From assembly GCA_013407085.1 (NCBI GenBank), contig JACCGJ010015025.1, positions 1-64,000 of the forward strand: a DNA stretch of 64,000 bases, written 5' to 3'. Shown here one piece after another: positions 35,871 to 46,280 of the stretch; the stretch's first letter is position 1; every line of letters starts with the position of its first letter. Under the pieces are notes generated by a model. It did no database searches. It saw only the letters and a list, made by a program, of their open reading frames with translations, and was not told the origin of the DNA. Origin of the DNA: Atriophallophorus winterbourni (Eukaryota; Platyhelminthes; Trematoda; Plagiorchiida; Microphallidae). The position numbers and the translations under genes are program-made.

Positions 35871-36590
35871 TTACCTTCGCATCAGTGCCGAGCGCCAGAT
35901 TGTGGAGATTTCTGCCGCATCCACTTTATTGGCCGCCAGTCGAACTGCATTAGTAATTCCGACCGCCTCCGCATGTAGGCGTTTGCAATACGGTTTAATA
36001 CAGCGTCTTAATATTGCCACATTAGCTAGATCGACACTGTGGCCCGTATCAAAAACGAACACCGCCAAGGCGGAATTACGTTAAGGGATTGATATTTCCT
36101 CACGTCTTTTGATTGTCTCCGGACACGCCTTCCGTGTTATGCGATTCTAATGTGAATTTCCCTGGAAGTCTGCCCTATGTAAACACCGGAACAGTCCTTA
36201 CAGTTGATTCTGTAGATGCTGTTCGTAACGCTAGATAAAAGTGTCTTATCCTTGAGGTGCATCAGAACAGTGCGGATAGTTTTCCCTTTCTAATAAGTAA
36301 TGCGTATGGCCGCCTGGTTCAAGAATCTACGTATCACTTCAGATATGCATTTTACATACGGAATATAAACGGTATCTCGCCCGTTTTGACGTTTTAGGAA
36401 ACTTTTTGGATAACCGTGGTCTATGATTCTTTGGCTCGCTTCGCGGTTCGCATGTTTTCGTTCTCATTTGTCGCTGTACAGGTGTTCTGTCTTATGTAAA
36501 ATCGAACAAGCTATGGAACTGAAGACCTATCTTGGATGGGCGGAAGTGTATCATATTTCAGCATCTGTATCGATAATTTTCCGATAGATT
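35871..36590 (-). pseudogene. Penelope-like element, linker and GIY-YIG domain
   Basis: Reading down from 36590: SILHKTEHLYSDK, ASQRIIDHGYPKSFLKRQNG, RDTVYIPYVKCISEVIRRFL, then the endonuclease start NSIYRINCKDCSGVYIGQTS (CxxC and YIG both intact) and GHSVDLANVAILRRCIKPYC to the end. At least three stops (for example TAG before KGKTIRTV, and TAA in the helix after YIG) disrupt it. It has the best-preserved GIY-YIG active start in the window. Confidence 0.75.
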
Positions 36591-36960
36591 TTTGTTTTTC
36601 TTCAAAAATAGCTTTATCTCACCACCGTTAGTTATGTACTTCCCCGTGTGGGCCGCTATCTCAACTGACCATGACGTGTTCACTTGTATTAGATTGATGT
36701 GGATTAACGCCAATAGGAAAATCGACCACTGGTCCTGATCGTTCCCAAGAGACGTGACACACCGTAGGCGTACTATAGTCTGTTTAGGGATAAGGTCAAA
36801 TCAGTGGTGGGGGGTTAACTACAACTTAATCATGTTCAATGTCCTGACTATCATCCTTGGTCAGACGAAGCTTCTGTGTCAGAAGTGAAACGTCAATAAA
36901 AAGTGTTCTCACCGATTGCACTCACATTTCTTTGCATTATCAAATCCATATACAATGATC
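36590..36960 (+). repeat. Penelope 3' region in inverted orientation
   Basis: Matches the reverse complement of about 35520-35860 (cttcaaaaatagct, ttagttatgtac, gtgttcacttgtat, gacgtgacacacc-tag). Together with 35520-36590 it forms a large imperfect inverted repeat, an arrangement common for Penelope-like elements. Confidence 0.65.
36862..36894 (+). ncRNA. Degenerate hammerhead-like motif
   Basis: Same stem II (CUUCUG/CAGAAG) and GAAACGUC as the other Penelope copies, but CAGACGA replaces CUGACGA, a change at an essential core base. Confidence 0.4.
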
Positions 36961-36988
36961 AGGCGACCTTCACCTGAACTACCATCGG

Positions 36989-37320
36989 ATGTCAGGATCT
37001 AAGAAAACTACGCGTGATTTGTGTCAAATTTGCAAAAAGTGGGTAACTTTGAAATCGAATGTATTCATGTGTTATATGTGCTCTAATATGATACACACTA
37101 ATCCCGATAAACTTTTGACTAAAGTGTCAGCAGTCTTTATTAATACTGCTGATATTCCAGGTATATTTTGTGTGCAGATTCTGTAGAACAAAGAAGTTAA
37201 ACAGCGCCAAGACCAATGTATCAAAATCAGGAAACCTAGAAGATCCCATTCTATACTTAGAGCACTGTTTCTAAAAATTCGAGGAAACATGGATTTCGAT
37301 AGTCATTGCCCACATTAACT
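36989..37320 (+). pseudogene. CR1-like ORF N-terminal zinc-finger fragment
   Basis: Encodes MSGSKKTTRDLCQICKKWVT, then FMCYMCSNMIH and ADIPGIFCVQIL, matching the N-terminus of the family A frame (VCKLCRKAVS, CFVCREKVHMKC, ADEIPGVCYIC). It stops after ~65 codons. It is in the opposite orientation to the family A element next door. Confidence 0.65.
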
Positions 37321-37503
37321 GATGTAACTTGAAGCATTAGTGTATTATTAGTGTATTTTACCGTTAACCAACATCATCGGATACGAAGAACGGAAAACTC
37401 TTGAAAGCAATGCAGTAAGTCGGAAAACAGCGCAATTCTCAATTACTGATTATGAGAGACGTCAATCTGCCTTAGCTATATAACCACGTAGATCATCTAC
37501 CTC
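37321..37503. other. No recognisable feature
   Basis: Short AT-rich spacer between the zinc-finger fragment and the 3' end of CR1 family A. Confidence 0.4.
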
Positions 37504-37716
37504 AAGATTCAAGATTCAAGATTTATGGTTAAAAAAAGCAAATCGCTGTACAGTACCATATGATATACGTATGGAAAAATTATAAAAATCGTTACTTGTA
37601 TGATCATATCCGTGTTCTTCATAGGTGGAGCAAAAATAATCCTCAATGGCAACACAGACTGAGGGAAAAGAATCTTTGGATGGACGGTAGTTCCGTGCGT
37701 TAAACAAATATAGACA

Positions 37717-38130
37717 TCAATAGGTAGGGGCCAACGCAGTAGTTCTCAACATAAGGTTTCGTAACCTCTGTTTAAAGATGTGCTCGTTCGCTGAGGTAAC
37801 AATATCTGTCGGCAAGCTATTCCACAAAAAGCATACACGAACAGCGAAGAAATGACGACGACAATTCAATCGTGAGTGTGGGATTTGAAGGGTCAAAAGG
37901 TGGCTGCGTGTGGGGACAACCGAACCAAACTTGAAGAGGTGTTTGAGAGGGTGGGATTTCGCGTAGATGATTCGGTATGTCAGTGTGAGGTCGTGTAGGA
38001 TACGCCTGCGCTCGAGGGTGCACAGTGCAAGTCTGGTTAGTCGCTGCTCAAAGGGTAAATTATTCAATCCGGTAACCATTTTGGTTGCCTTGTGATAAAT
38101 TCGTTCGAGGAGCGAAATGTTTTTTTCCAT
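37717..38130 (-). CDS. C-terminal part of CR1 family A ORF (frameshifted)
   Basis: Continues the RT protein: KNISLLERIYHKATKMVTGL, then RRRILHDLTLTYRIIY and SRLNCRRHFFAVRVCFLWNS, LPTDIVTSANEHIFKQRLRN, the CR1 C-terminal block. The family B copy reads the same region without a break. The frame change falls in a run of seven T (plus strand) at 38121-38127. Confidence 0.8.
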   Translation of the reverse strand: MEKNISLLERIYHKATKMVTGLNNLPFEQRLTRLALCTLERRRILHDLTLTYRIIYAKSHPLKHLFKFGSVVPTRSHLLTLQIPHSRLNCRRHFFAVRVCFLWNSLPTDIVTSANEHIFKQRLRNLMLRTTALAPTY

Positions 38131-41100
38131 TCATGGCGACAAGCTTGTACAGCGTAGTCAACGACAGGATGTATGCAAGTGTTTAGTAATTTCGCGAGTG
38201 AATGTGGTGGGAAACGTCCGAAAATGCGTTTCAGTAAACCTAGCAAACTGCACGCACGCTTGTAGACGGCTTCGCACTGTAGGCTGTTCTTCAAAGTGCC
38301 AGACACCAATATTCCGAGATCTTTTTGTGATGAACTCCATTCAAGCGGGTGGCTGTCAAGTGTGTAGGTAAAGGGAAAGGGTTTTCCGACTTGCAACATT
38401 TTGCACTTGCGGAAATTAAATGGCAGTTTGTTTTGGATTGACCACTGGTGCAGCTTATTCAAATCTCCTTGCAGAACTTGACAGTCCTCGATAGAGTTGA
38501 CCTTCGTCCAGATTTTTACATCATCTGCGAATAAAACAAGCTTACATGCTAGTAAGTTCGGTAGATCGTTTATAAATATGAGAAACAGTATCGGACCGAG
38601 AACCGAACCCTGAGGGACTCCGCTCGTGGCTTCAATTGTTCGAGAAGTTTCACCATCTATTCTGAATTTTACTTTGCGTCCAGACAGGTAACTTGTGAAC
38701 CATGTTAGTAGGTTTCCGATGACGCCAACATTCTGCAGCTTCTGTAGCAGTAAGGAGTGATTCACTCTGTCGAATGCTTTAGATATATCTAAGTAACCGG
38801 CATGGACTGAACCCCCTTGGTCTAGTGCTTGCGTCCAGTCATTTAGAGTCGTGAGCAAGTTAGACAGGCATGAATATGTTTTCCTAAATCCGTGTTGTGT
38901 GAAAGTTATTAGCTGATGGTTCTCGAGATGTTCAACAAGTCGTTCACACACCAGGCGTTCCAAAATTTTAGAAACCGCTGAAAGAAGCGTCACAATGCGG
39001 TAATTCGCCGGATCAGAACGACTGCCCCCTTTGTAGATTGGTGTGATAACACCGGTTTTCCATTGAGTTGTTACGGTTCCCGTATTTAATGAGTGCATGA
39101 ATAGACCACTTAGTGGGCCACAAAGCTCCAGCTCGCATGACTTCAGAACAGCGGGTGTTATTTCATCCTCTCCTGGTGATTTGCGAACGTTCAGTCCGCG
39201 TAAATGTTTTCGCACAACCGTAGGATTTACCTCGATGTTGCTAAGGCATTCGAATTGTAGTGGGTGCGGCAAAGACGTCAGCGTTGACACGTTCTTTGGA
39301 CAAAATACTTGCGCATAAAATGATATTAGGGCATCAGCTGTATCCTTGACATTATCAGTCAGTCCGTTCTCTGTCTGGATAGAAAATACACCTGGTTTAA
39401 CCTTGGTCGCGGTGTTTACGATGGTGTACAGCAACTTAGGATGTCGTTCCATCTGGTCGATCGACTTAAAATGGTGATATTGCTTGTCTTCTCGAATTAA
39501 GGACGTCACCTTGTTACGAAAACTACGAAAGTGTTCCCAAGATGCGTCTGTTCGTGTTATTTTATGTGCAGCCCATGCGGAATTTCGCGTGGCTATCCAC
39601 TTCCGAGTGCGGCTTCGGAGTTTGAAGCAAAATGTTCTTGATTTCCTTTTGGGAACACAGGTAGAATTTTCGTCTAGTTTTGTACCGATATAACTTAACA
39701 GACTAGAACAATGAGTATCTGCATTCGTAAGATCGAGATGTTTTTCCTCCATAATCGTAATGGCACCACGAAGGCCGAAGTAATCGACTCGCCTGATGAA
39801 CTTAACGTCGCCCGACGCCCTTCTGGCGTTGCACACGAATTCGAAGGACAACACAAGATGGTCACTTAGCCCCAAAGGACTATGATACTGCACTGACTCC
39901 ACTGCTGTTGCTTCGGAGGTTGAAACCAGATCCAGAATTGATGGTTCATTGAGTCCCCTTTGTCGAGTGAATGAACGGACATGGTTGTATAGGGGAGTGA
40001 AAGTGATAATCTCACGGAATTTGTACTCAAGGGATTGCTGAGTATGCACACTTTTGGAGTAGATATGTGGGAGGTTAAAATCACCCATTATTAACAATTG
40101 GCATCCTCTAAGGTTTCCAGCGTTGCGCATCATTTGTAACAACGTTTCATTGTGGGCATCGGAAGAGTTGGGCGAGCGGTAGATCACACCAAGGATACAG
40201 TTCTCTCCAGTTTCCAAGCGAAGGCTACACCACATGGTGTCCTCTAGCTCAAACGTTGTGTCAGGTACAGCTGTGCATTGAAGACGCTCGTTGTAATACA
40301 AAGCAACTCCACCACCTGATCTTGAACGGTCTCGTCGAAGTAGGATCATGTTGGGAAGTGCCAGCTCGCAATCATTCACCTGATCGTAGAACCATGTTTC
40401 GGTAATAGCAATGATGTCAGCAGAAAACTGAGCGTTAAAATGGGATAATTCAGCGATTTTGTTCCGCAAGCACTGTGCATTTGTGTATAGGCATTTAACA
40501 GTGGTTTTCGTGTGTAGCGAGCCTACGCGGATGATGTTTGTATGTCCGACCCCCTGAGAGCCGGACCATTGCAGTTTTTTTGAAACAAATTCCGAGTTCA
40601 GTCTGTCCGTGTCTTCGCACGGCGTCGCTGCAGCTTGTGTTTCGGAGGCAACCTTCGGTATGCTGAGTCTGAGCTCATTTGGTATATTTTTTCTGTGTAT
40701 TTTCCAATTTTGTCTGACAAAGGCTGTCATAGCAGAAGTTAGGAAAGTGAGTTTTAAAGGGGGTGGTCCATCGCCTTTGTAGTTTGATGACCTCGGTATC
40801 CTGAAGGTATTTGCGACAACACTTTCGCGTGCTCCAATCGCTTCTGCAACGTATAACCACTGTTTATAGTCGTGTTGTTGTTGTTTCGCGGCCTCTGTTG
40901 TACTGGTAGCCTCTGGAACGCCTAGAAGGATCAGACTGCGCTCATTGATTTTCTTACGAACGTCTCCGCCTCCTTTTCTTTCCCACCAGGGTATATCGGC
41001 GTAGATTCGAGTATTGCACGTAGGTATGTCACGTAACAAGTAAGAATTCAAAAGAATAATCTCCATATCCCTCTCACTGTTTAGTGTTACTTTTAGTAGC

Positions 41101-41852
41101 CGCGCTTCGCCGGAGTGTGGGGAGCTTTGGTGGCGAACCAAACGTGTAACAGCTGAAGGTTTTATCGTTTCCAACCCCATCAACGTAAGAAGTTTGGACC
41201 ATTGTTCTAGGTCGTATCGTTGTCTATTCACCAGAAGTGTCTCGCTGGACTCCTGTATGTTGGTACAGATTACAGAGAGATTTTTTGCGATCTTTGGGGC
41301 GGCAACATTAGGTGTTAAAACCGATTGTTTGAGCGGAACCACCCGATGAGCAAGCATCTTGGTCTTCGTAACCGTTTTAGTGACAGAGGAGTTCGCGTCA
41401 GAAAAGTGTTTCGAATTATGTGGGCGCTTGTGTACAGGTTGGTCATCATCTTTTTCGGTTTGCTGCCTTTCTATAACCGCGGAAGAGACATGATGTTCAC
41501 AATCTGCTCTAGATCCGAGTTTACCAATCAGTAGCTCGTTTAGCAGACCTTCGATTCTTTGTACACTACTCTCTAAACATAAAATTTTCGTATCCGCGTC
41601 GGTCTGTGTGCTCACAGTTGTCTTCGTAAAATTTCTCGATTGAGATCTGCATGTCTGACAGATGTAGCAAACTCCTGGAATTTCGTCTGCATTGATAACA
41701 GTAAGGGCATCGACGGTCAAAGTAGCATCGCACTTCATATGAACCTTCTCACGACAAACAAAACAATTAGCCTGTCGGGCTTTGCGGCTTACGGCCTTTC
41801 GACAAAGTTTGCACACGTGACCGCTGTCAATGGGCTTCGTTTTTGAGGTCAT
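38064..41852 (-). CDS. CR1-like ORF: zinc finger, endonuclease and reverse transcriptase
   Basis: 1262 codons. Residues ~14-70 form a Cys-rich, PHD-like zinc-binding segment (CKLCRKA, CFVCREKVHMKC, CYICQTC). ~220-410 is the ORF1-like region (RIYADIPWWER, LLGVPEA, PPPLKLTF). The EEP endonuclease follows (NAQCLRNKIAEL, AITETWFYD, SGGGVALYY, VIYRSPNSSD, MGDFNLPH, GLSDHLVLSF). The RT is complete in its core: ITPIYKGGSRSDPANYR, QHGFRKTYSCLSNLL, YLDISKAFDRVNH, SGVPQGSVLGPILFL, LVLFADDVKIW. All fused in one frame, unlike the usual two-ORF CR1. It makes the proteins for target-primed reverse transcription. The frame is lost near residue 1245, where the true C-terminus continues at 38130-37717. Confidence 0.85.
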   Translation of the reverse strand: MTSKTKPIDSGHVCKLCRKAVSRKARQANCFVCREKVHMKCDATLTVDALTVINADEIPGVCYICQTCRSQSRNFTKTTVSTQTDADTKILCLESSVQRIEGLLNELLIGKLGSRADCEHHVSSAVIERQQTEKDDDQPVHKRPHNSKHFSDANSSVTKTVTKTKMLAHRVVPLKQSVLTPNVAAPKIAKNLSVICTNIQESSETLLVNRQRYDLEQWSKLLTLMGLETIKPSAVTRLVRHQSSPHSGEARLLKVTLNSERDMEIILLNSYLLRDIPTCNTRIYADIPWWERKGGGDVRKKINERSLILLGVPEATSTTEAAKQQQHDYKQWLYVAEAIGARESVVANTFRIPRSSNYKGDGPPPLKLTFLTSAMTAFVRQNWKIHRKNIPNELRLSIPKVASETQAAATPCEDTDRLNSEFVSKKLQWSGSQGVGHTNIIRVGSLHTKTTVKCLYTNAQCLRNKIAELSHFNAQFSADIIAITETWFYDQVNDCELALPNMILLRRDRSRSGGGVALYYNERLQCTAVPDTTFELEDTMWCSLRLETGENCILGVIYRSPNSSDAHNETLLQMMRNAGNLRGCQLLIMGDFNLPHIYSKSVHTQQSLEYKFREIITFTPLYNHVRSFTRQRGLNEPSILDLVSTSEATAVESVQYHSPLGLSDHLVLSFEFVCNARRASGDVKFIRRVDYFGLRGAITIMEEKHLDLTNADTHCSSLLSYIGTKLDENSTCVPKRKSRTFCFKLRSRTRKWIATRNSAWAAHKITRTDASWEHFRSFRNKVTSLIREDKQYHHFKSIDQMERHPKLLYTIVNTATKVKPGVFSIQTENGLTDNVKDTADALISFYAQVFCPKNVSTLTSLPHPLQFECLSNIEVNPTVVRKHLRGLNVRKSPGEDEITPAVLKSCELELCGPLSGLFMHSLNTGTVTTQWKTGVITPIYKGGSRSDPANYRIVTLLSAVSKILERLVCERLVEHLENHQLITFTQHGFRKTYSCLSNLLTTLNDWTQALDQGGSVHAGYLDISKAFDRVNHSLLLQKLQNVGVIGNLLTWFTSYLSGRKVKFRIDGETSRTIEATSGVPQGSVLGPILFLIFINDLPNLLACKLVLFADDVKIWTKVNSIEDCQVLQGDLNKLHQWSIQNKLPFNFRKCKMLQVGKPFPFTYTLDSHPLEWSSSQKDLGILVSGTLKNSLQCEAVYKRACSLLGLLKRIFGRFPPHSLAKLLNTCIHPVVDYAVQACRHEWKKTFRSSNEFITRQPKWLPD

Positions 41853-42309
41853 GGCACCGGAGCGAAAAATTATCGATCGATGGTTCGGGTAAGTGGGTGT
41901 GTTCGTGTAGGTCCGTATGATGTGTAGACGGGTTTCGTAGCGGATGAAACGAACTAGGTGAGTGAAAAATCGCGCCTAGTGTAGTATGGGTAAAAAGCCG
42001 CGTAGCTCCTCAAAATTGGATCCGATTTTGTGGTCCAAGGTGACAAGCGAAGTAGAAGTTCGAGCTCTTTCGAACAGTCGTAAAATCAGTCGAATATTCC
42101 GTAGTTTACTCAAACTTGCACGCGTGCGTTCAGTTTGGTTCAGAAGGTAAAGGATGAATTTCTTTAGAAATTGCGTGTTTTCTCTCCAAGAATATTGTGT
42201 TCACAATGCTTGTTATGAGAGGAATCCGAAAAGGTATAAATATCCAGATACGACAAACCGGGAGTCAAGTAGATTCAAAATCGTAGGAGCGCCGAAATAT
42301 ACGTCCGTT

Positions 42310-43113
42310 CAATACATACAACTTCCGCTGATGAACTTTACTTCGCCCGACGCCCTTCTAGCGTTGCACACAAATTCGAAGGACAACCCAAGATGGTCAC
42401 TTAGCCCCAAAGGACTATAATAATGTACTGACTCCACTGCTGTTGCTTCGGAGGTTAAAACCAGATCTAAAATTGATGATTCATTGAGGCCCCTTTGTCA
42501 AGTGAATGAATGGACATGGTTGTATAGGGGAGTGAAAGTGATAATCTCACGGAATTTGTACTCATGAGATTGCTAAGTATGCACACTTTTGGTGTGGAGA
42601 TGTGGGAGGTTAAAATCACCCATCATTAACAATTGGCATCCTTTAAGATGTCCAGTGTTGCGCATCATTTGTAACAACGCTTCATTATGGACATCGGAAG
42701 AGTTGGGCGAGCGGTAGACCACACCAAGTATACAGTTCTCTCCAGTTTCCAAGCGAAGGCTACACCACATGGTGTCCTCTAGCTCAAACCTTGTGTCAGG
42801 TACAGCTGTGCATTGAAGACGTTCGTTATAATACAAAGCAACTCCACCACCTGATCTTGAACGGTCTCGTCGAAGTAGGATCATGTTGGGAAGTGCCATC
42901 TCGCAATCGTTCACCTGATCGTAAAACCATGTTTCGGTAACAGCAATGATGTCAGCAGAAAACTGAGAGTTAAAGTGGGATAATTCGGAGATTTTGTTCC
43001 GCAAGCACTGTGCATTTGTGTATAGGCATTTAACAGCGGTTTTCGTGTGTAGCGAGCCTTTGCGGATGATGTTTGTATGTCCGACCCCCTGAGAGCCGGA
43101 CCATGATGTACTC
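42310..43113 (-). pseudogene. CR1 family A endonuclease fragment
   Basis: Matches 39798-40566 closely, with scattered substitutions. 43004-42573 encodes MRNKISELSHFNSQFSADII, VTETWFYD, GGGVALYY and MGDFNLPHLHTKSVHT. It lacks both the zinc-finger and RT parts, so both ends are truncated; a piece duplicated or converted from a family A element, not a normal 5'-truncated insertion. Confidence 0.75.
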
Positions 43114-43209
43114 GGTCCGACTCGGTTTGAGCCGGACTAGACTACAAATTTCGCGAGCTGCTTGATTAAATCCCTTTGTATAATCATGTTTTTGAATATA
43201 CACGACAAC

Positions 43210-43378
43210 TGAATTTGCAACTGACATCTGTTCTAGACCTAGACTTCACCTCTGAAGCCACGGCTGTTGAAGATGGTCAGTATCACCCTCCGCTAGTCGA
43301 AGCGACCACCTTGTTCTGCTCTTTTAAAACGTGTGCAACGCCAGTAGAATAGTAAAACAGACAAAACAAAATAGAAAA
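43210..43378. repeat. Left half of the split dispersed repeat
   Basis: Matches 19870-20035 (ctagacct-tacttcacctctga, gtcgaagcgaccaccttg). The match breaks at tagaa, about 43377, and resumes at 47397. Confidence 0.65.
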
Positions 43379-43774
43379 GTGTATTATTATGGTTAGATGG
43401 AAAAAATGGTGGCTTTTGATGAACATAATTATGATTTCAGTGATCCGGTTCGCATCGCACAACCCAGACATATTCATCATGATCATCAAAGACAGCAATA
43501 CACCGGTAGCACGTATCGAATGCTTAACTGCCATACAACCATGAAAAAGTAAAATCCTAAAAGATGGGGAAGCGCGGGGCTTAAATTGTTACGGCTTCCA
43601 TAGAAGAGTAAGCACAAAGAAACTGGGGAGAGTTGCCTACACTTCGAGAGGAGCATACATTCAAACAAGTTTGTGAACGAGTAGAGCAACATCAGCACGA
43701 CAGCTTCCTTGCGGCTTTCACTGGCATGCATCATAACAAGCTTTTCTCGTCACTCCGATTGACAACATACAAGG

Positions 43775-44140
43775 TTAAGCAAACACTCCAAGAATATGCT
43801 TAGTACAAGACCCCCACTGAACACGGTTTCGGGACATATCCTGAAACGTAACTACCCATTGCGATATCTGATCGCGGAGACACCAGCCTGGAAGACGCGC
43901 TGCGCCTACTCTGGAAAGGTTACTAGTAAGGGTTTTTAACTGCTTATGCCATGTGACGGTTTGACCACCCCGAGATTTACGCCCATCAGGATGTGGCGTT
44001 GCAAAAAGAATCTGTTTCGGAAGTCGGTGGTCCGGCATCCGTAAAACGTGACCCAACCAGCGTAACCTATGCAGGTTGATCTGCTTCTCTATATCGACAT
44101 TACTACCCAACAACTTATTTCGGAGATCATCGGTGCGCAT
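43775..44140 (-). pseudogene. RTE-like C-terminal region
   Basis: MRTDDLRNKLLGSNVDIEKQ and HRLRWLGHVLRMPDHRLPKQ, the conserved post-RT segment, then VTWHKQLKTLTSNLSRVGAA. It ends at 43775 with a stop. Confidence 0.75.
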
Positions 44141-44160
44141 ACGATTGTAACAGCTAACTC

Positions 44161-45122
44161 CTAGAATGCTGCGGAGACACCGGTTGTCAAATACTTGGAA
44201 ACGCTAAATATGTGTAAGGTCCAGGTTTTGCACCCATATAGTAACACAGCCTGAACTGTCGCGTTATAGACTCTACCCTTGAGTAACAGAGATAGTCCTT
44301 TCTGACGCCAGAGGTGACCTAGGTTGCGGAATGCTACGGTCGCTTTAGAAATGCTTGCCGAGACCTCGTCATCTAACGATGCAGAATTGTTGATGCAACT
44401 ACCGTGATACGTAAAACGATCTACAATTTCAAGAGCCTGATTGTCAAGTAATAAAGTGCTGTTCGATATGTCGATGTCCTGCAGCAGAACACTGTACTTA
44501 GAGGGTGCAAAACACATTCCAAATGCGGGCACAATACTAGATAGCTTGTTCAGTATCGCCTGTGCATCTGTGTACGAGTCGAAGAGCAGAACTATATCAT
44601 CAGCATAATCCAAGTCAAGAAGCTTGACGCCTGGCATTATGTGAACTCCGAAAGCTGAAGAATCATCGTTACACAACTCCATAATTGCATCAATTACAAA
44701 ATTGAACAAAACAGAGAAATCGGGCATTCTTGTCGGACGCCACTTGTGGTGTGGAATTTGGGAGAGACTTCGTTGTAAACCCTTACGCATCCGGATGTTC
44801 GAGCATAATGTGCACGTAGTATGTTGACATACATTTGCGGAACGCCTTTGCACAGCAAGGTGTTAAACAGGACATTTCGATCGACAGAATCAAAAGCTCC
44901 TTTGAGGTCTAAAAAGATGGCTATTGTCGGCTGTCGATAAGTGTGCCACGGTTCTAAGATCTGTCGAAGAGTAAAAATGTGATCGACACAGCCTCTGCCA
45001 GGCCGGAAGCCAGCTTGCTGCTCTGGGATCTGTGATTCCCTATACGATGTTAATCTTCGAAGACATATGGGCGCTAATAATCTCGTAATGATGGGAGTGA
45101 GACGTATCCCACGATGATTAGA
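44161..45122 (-). pseudogene. RTE-like RT palm and thumb
   Basis: Motif A (AIFLDLKGAFDSVDRNVLF) reads near 44900-44860 and motif C at 44853-44161 as LLDLDYADDIVLLFDSYTDA, with intact YADD. CFAPSKYSVLLQDI and TYHGSCINNSASLDDEVSAS follow. Frameshifts separate motifs A and C. Confidence 0.75.
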
Positions 45123-45653
45123 TCATGAGCTCCGCACACCTTTTTTAAATATAGGTATGATAACCGATTCGCCCAAACTCGGAGGGACGGATTCTGATAA
45201 CCACACTTCACGGAAGAGATCGCCTAGTGTGATGATTAGGACTTGGCCACCTTTGAACAAGACAGGTGGTATGTCATCGGGGCCAGAAGCTTTGAATCGT
45301 TTCATGGATTCGATACATTCTTTAATTTCTAAATCATAATGGGGATCTACGCTAACAGGCCAAGGATCACACTGCTTCAAATGAGGGAAAGATTCTGTTG
45401 CAGGCGACCAGCTGAATTGTTCTTCAAAATGTTCGGCCCAACGTGAGAGGCGGCAATTCGTATTAGTGATAAGAGTACCGTCTATTTCAGCGATAGTCTC
45501 ACTCACTCCTTTTTTCGTAGACCCAGTCGATCGAATAAGTTGGAAGAGTTTTCGCACGTTACCCGCATTATTTGCTATTTCCATTTCTTCGACCTTATTT
45601 AGCCACCACCTTTCTCTGTCTAGTCTTAAGCTCCGTTTAAGTTCATTCCTCAC
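45123..45653 (-). pseudogene. RTE-like linker and RT fingers
   Basis: RERWWLNKVEEMEIANNAGN and VRKLFQLIRSTG form the linker, RLSRWAEHFEEQF follows, and MKRFKASGPDDIPPVLFKGG with ESVIIPIFKKG is the RT fingers start (normally dIPP.llK, viIPifKKG). A frameshift follows at about 45125. Confidence 0.75.
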
Positions 45654-45657
45654 GTGT

Positions 45658-46272
45658 CTACGCTCTGTGTTGTGTCCAGGACCATGAGGTATTTGGCGTC
45701 GGGTGAAGAATTTCTATAGAGCCTTGTGAAATCCAGTGGGACTTTTGGGTTGGTTGTATAGTCTCAAAGGATGTTATTGCAGCGGCTCGCATAATCCCTG
45801 CTATTTTGTTCCACCTTTCATCAGCAGTTGCACATTGAGCAACTGGGAGTGAGTTACTCAAGGTGGTCCTATAAATGTCTTGAACTGCAGGCAGAGAGAA
45901 TTTTCCGACCGCAATGCGTTTCCTATTCGAAGGCTTCGTACCGGAGAAATTTAACGAGAACCTACATCGCACAAGAGCATGATCTGAATCTATGCAGGTA
46001 TTCCAAAAGGAGCGGCAGTCCTCAATGCAACCTCTCCAGCGAGCACTTATGGCGATATGGTCGATTTGGGCCGAAGGTTGGCTTCTATCCGGCGAGCGCC
46101 ATGTGGTAATTTGACATCTTTTATGGCGAAAGGAAGTGCTGCTAATGAATAATCGAGATTGTGCACAGAATTGTATAAACCGTTCGCCATTATCTGTGCG
46201 TTGGCTTTGAAGACCAAACATGCCACCTAATTCTGATTCAGATGTATCTAAGCGACCTAATCTGGCATTCAT
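45658..46272 (-). pseudogene. RTE-like endonuclease C-half
   Basis: MNARLGRLDTSESELGGMFG (the GDMNARLG motif starts just upstream in frame), NGERFIQFCAQSRLFISSTS, TWRSPDRSQPSAQIDHIAIS and DSDHALVRCRFSL (catalytic SDH). Typical of RTE/EEP endonucleases. Confidence 0.75.
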
Positions 46273-46280
46273 ATCTCCCG

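Larger units (their letters stand above)
37504..42130 (-). mobile_element. Nearly intact CR1-like retrotransposon, family A
   Basis: A ~4.6 kb unit on the minus strand: a 5' leader (about 42130-41853), a single long frame and a 3' UTR ending at 37525-37504 in tandem AATCTTG repeats, as CR1 elements do. Only one visible lesion interrupts coding, at 38121-38127. A relative fragment lies at 42310-43113. The 5' limit is approximate. Confidence 0.8.
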
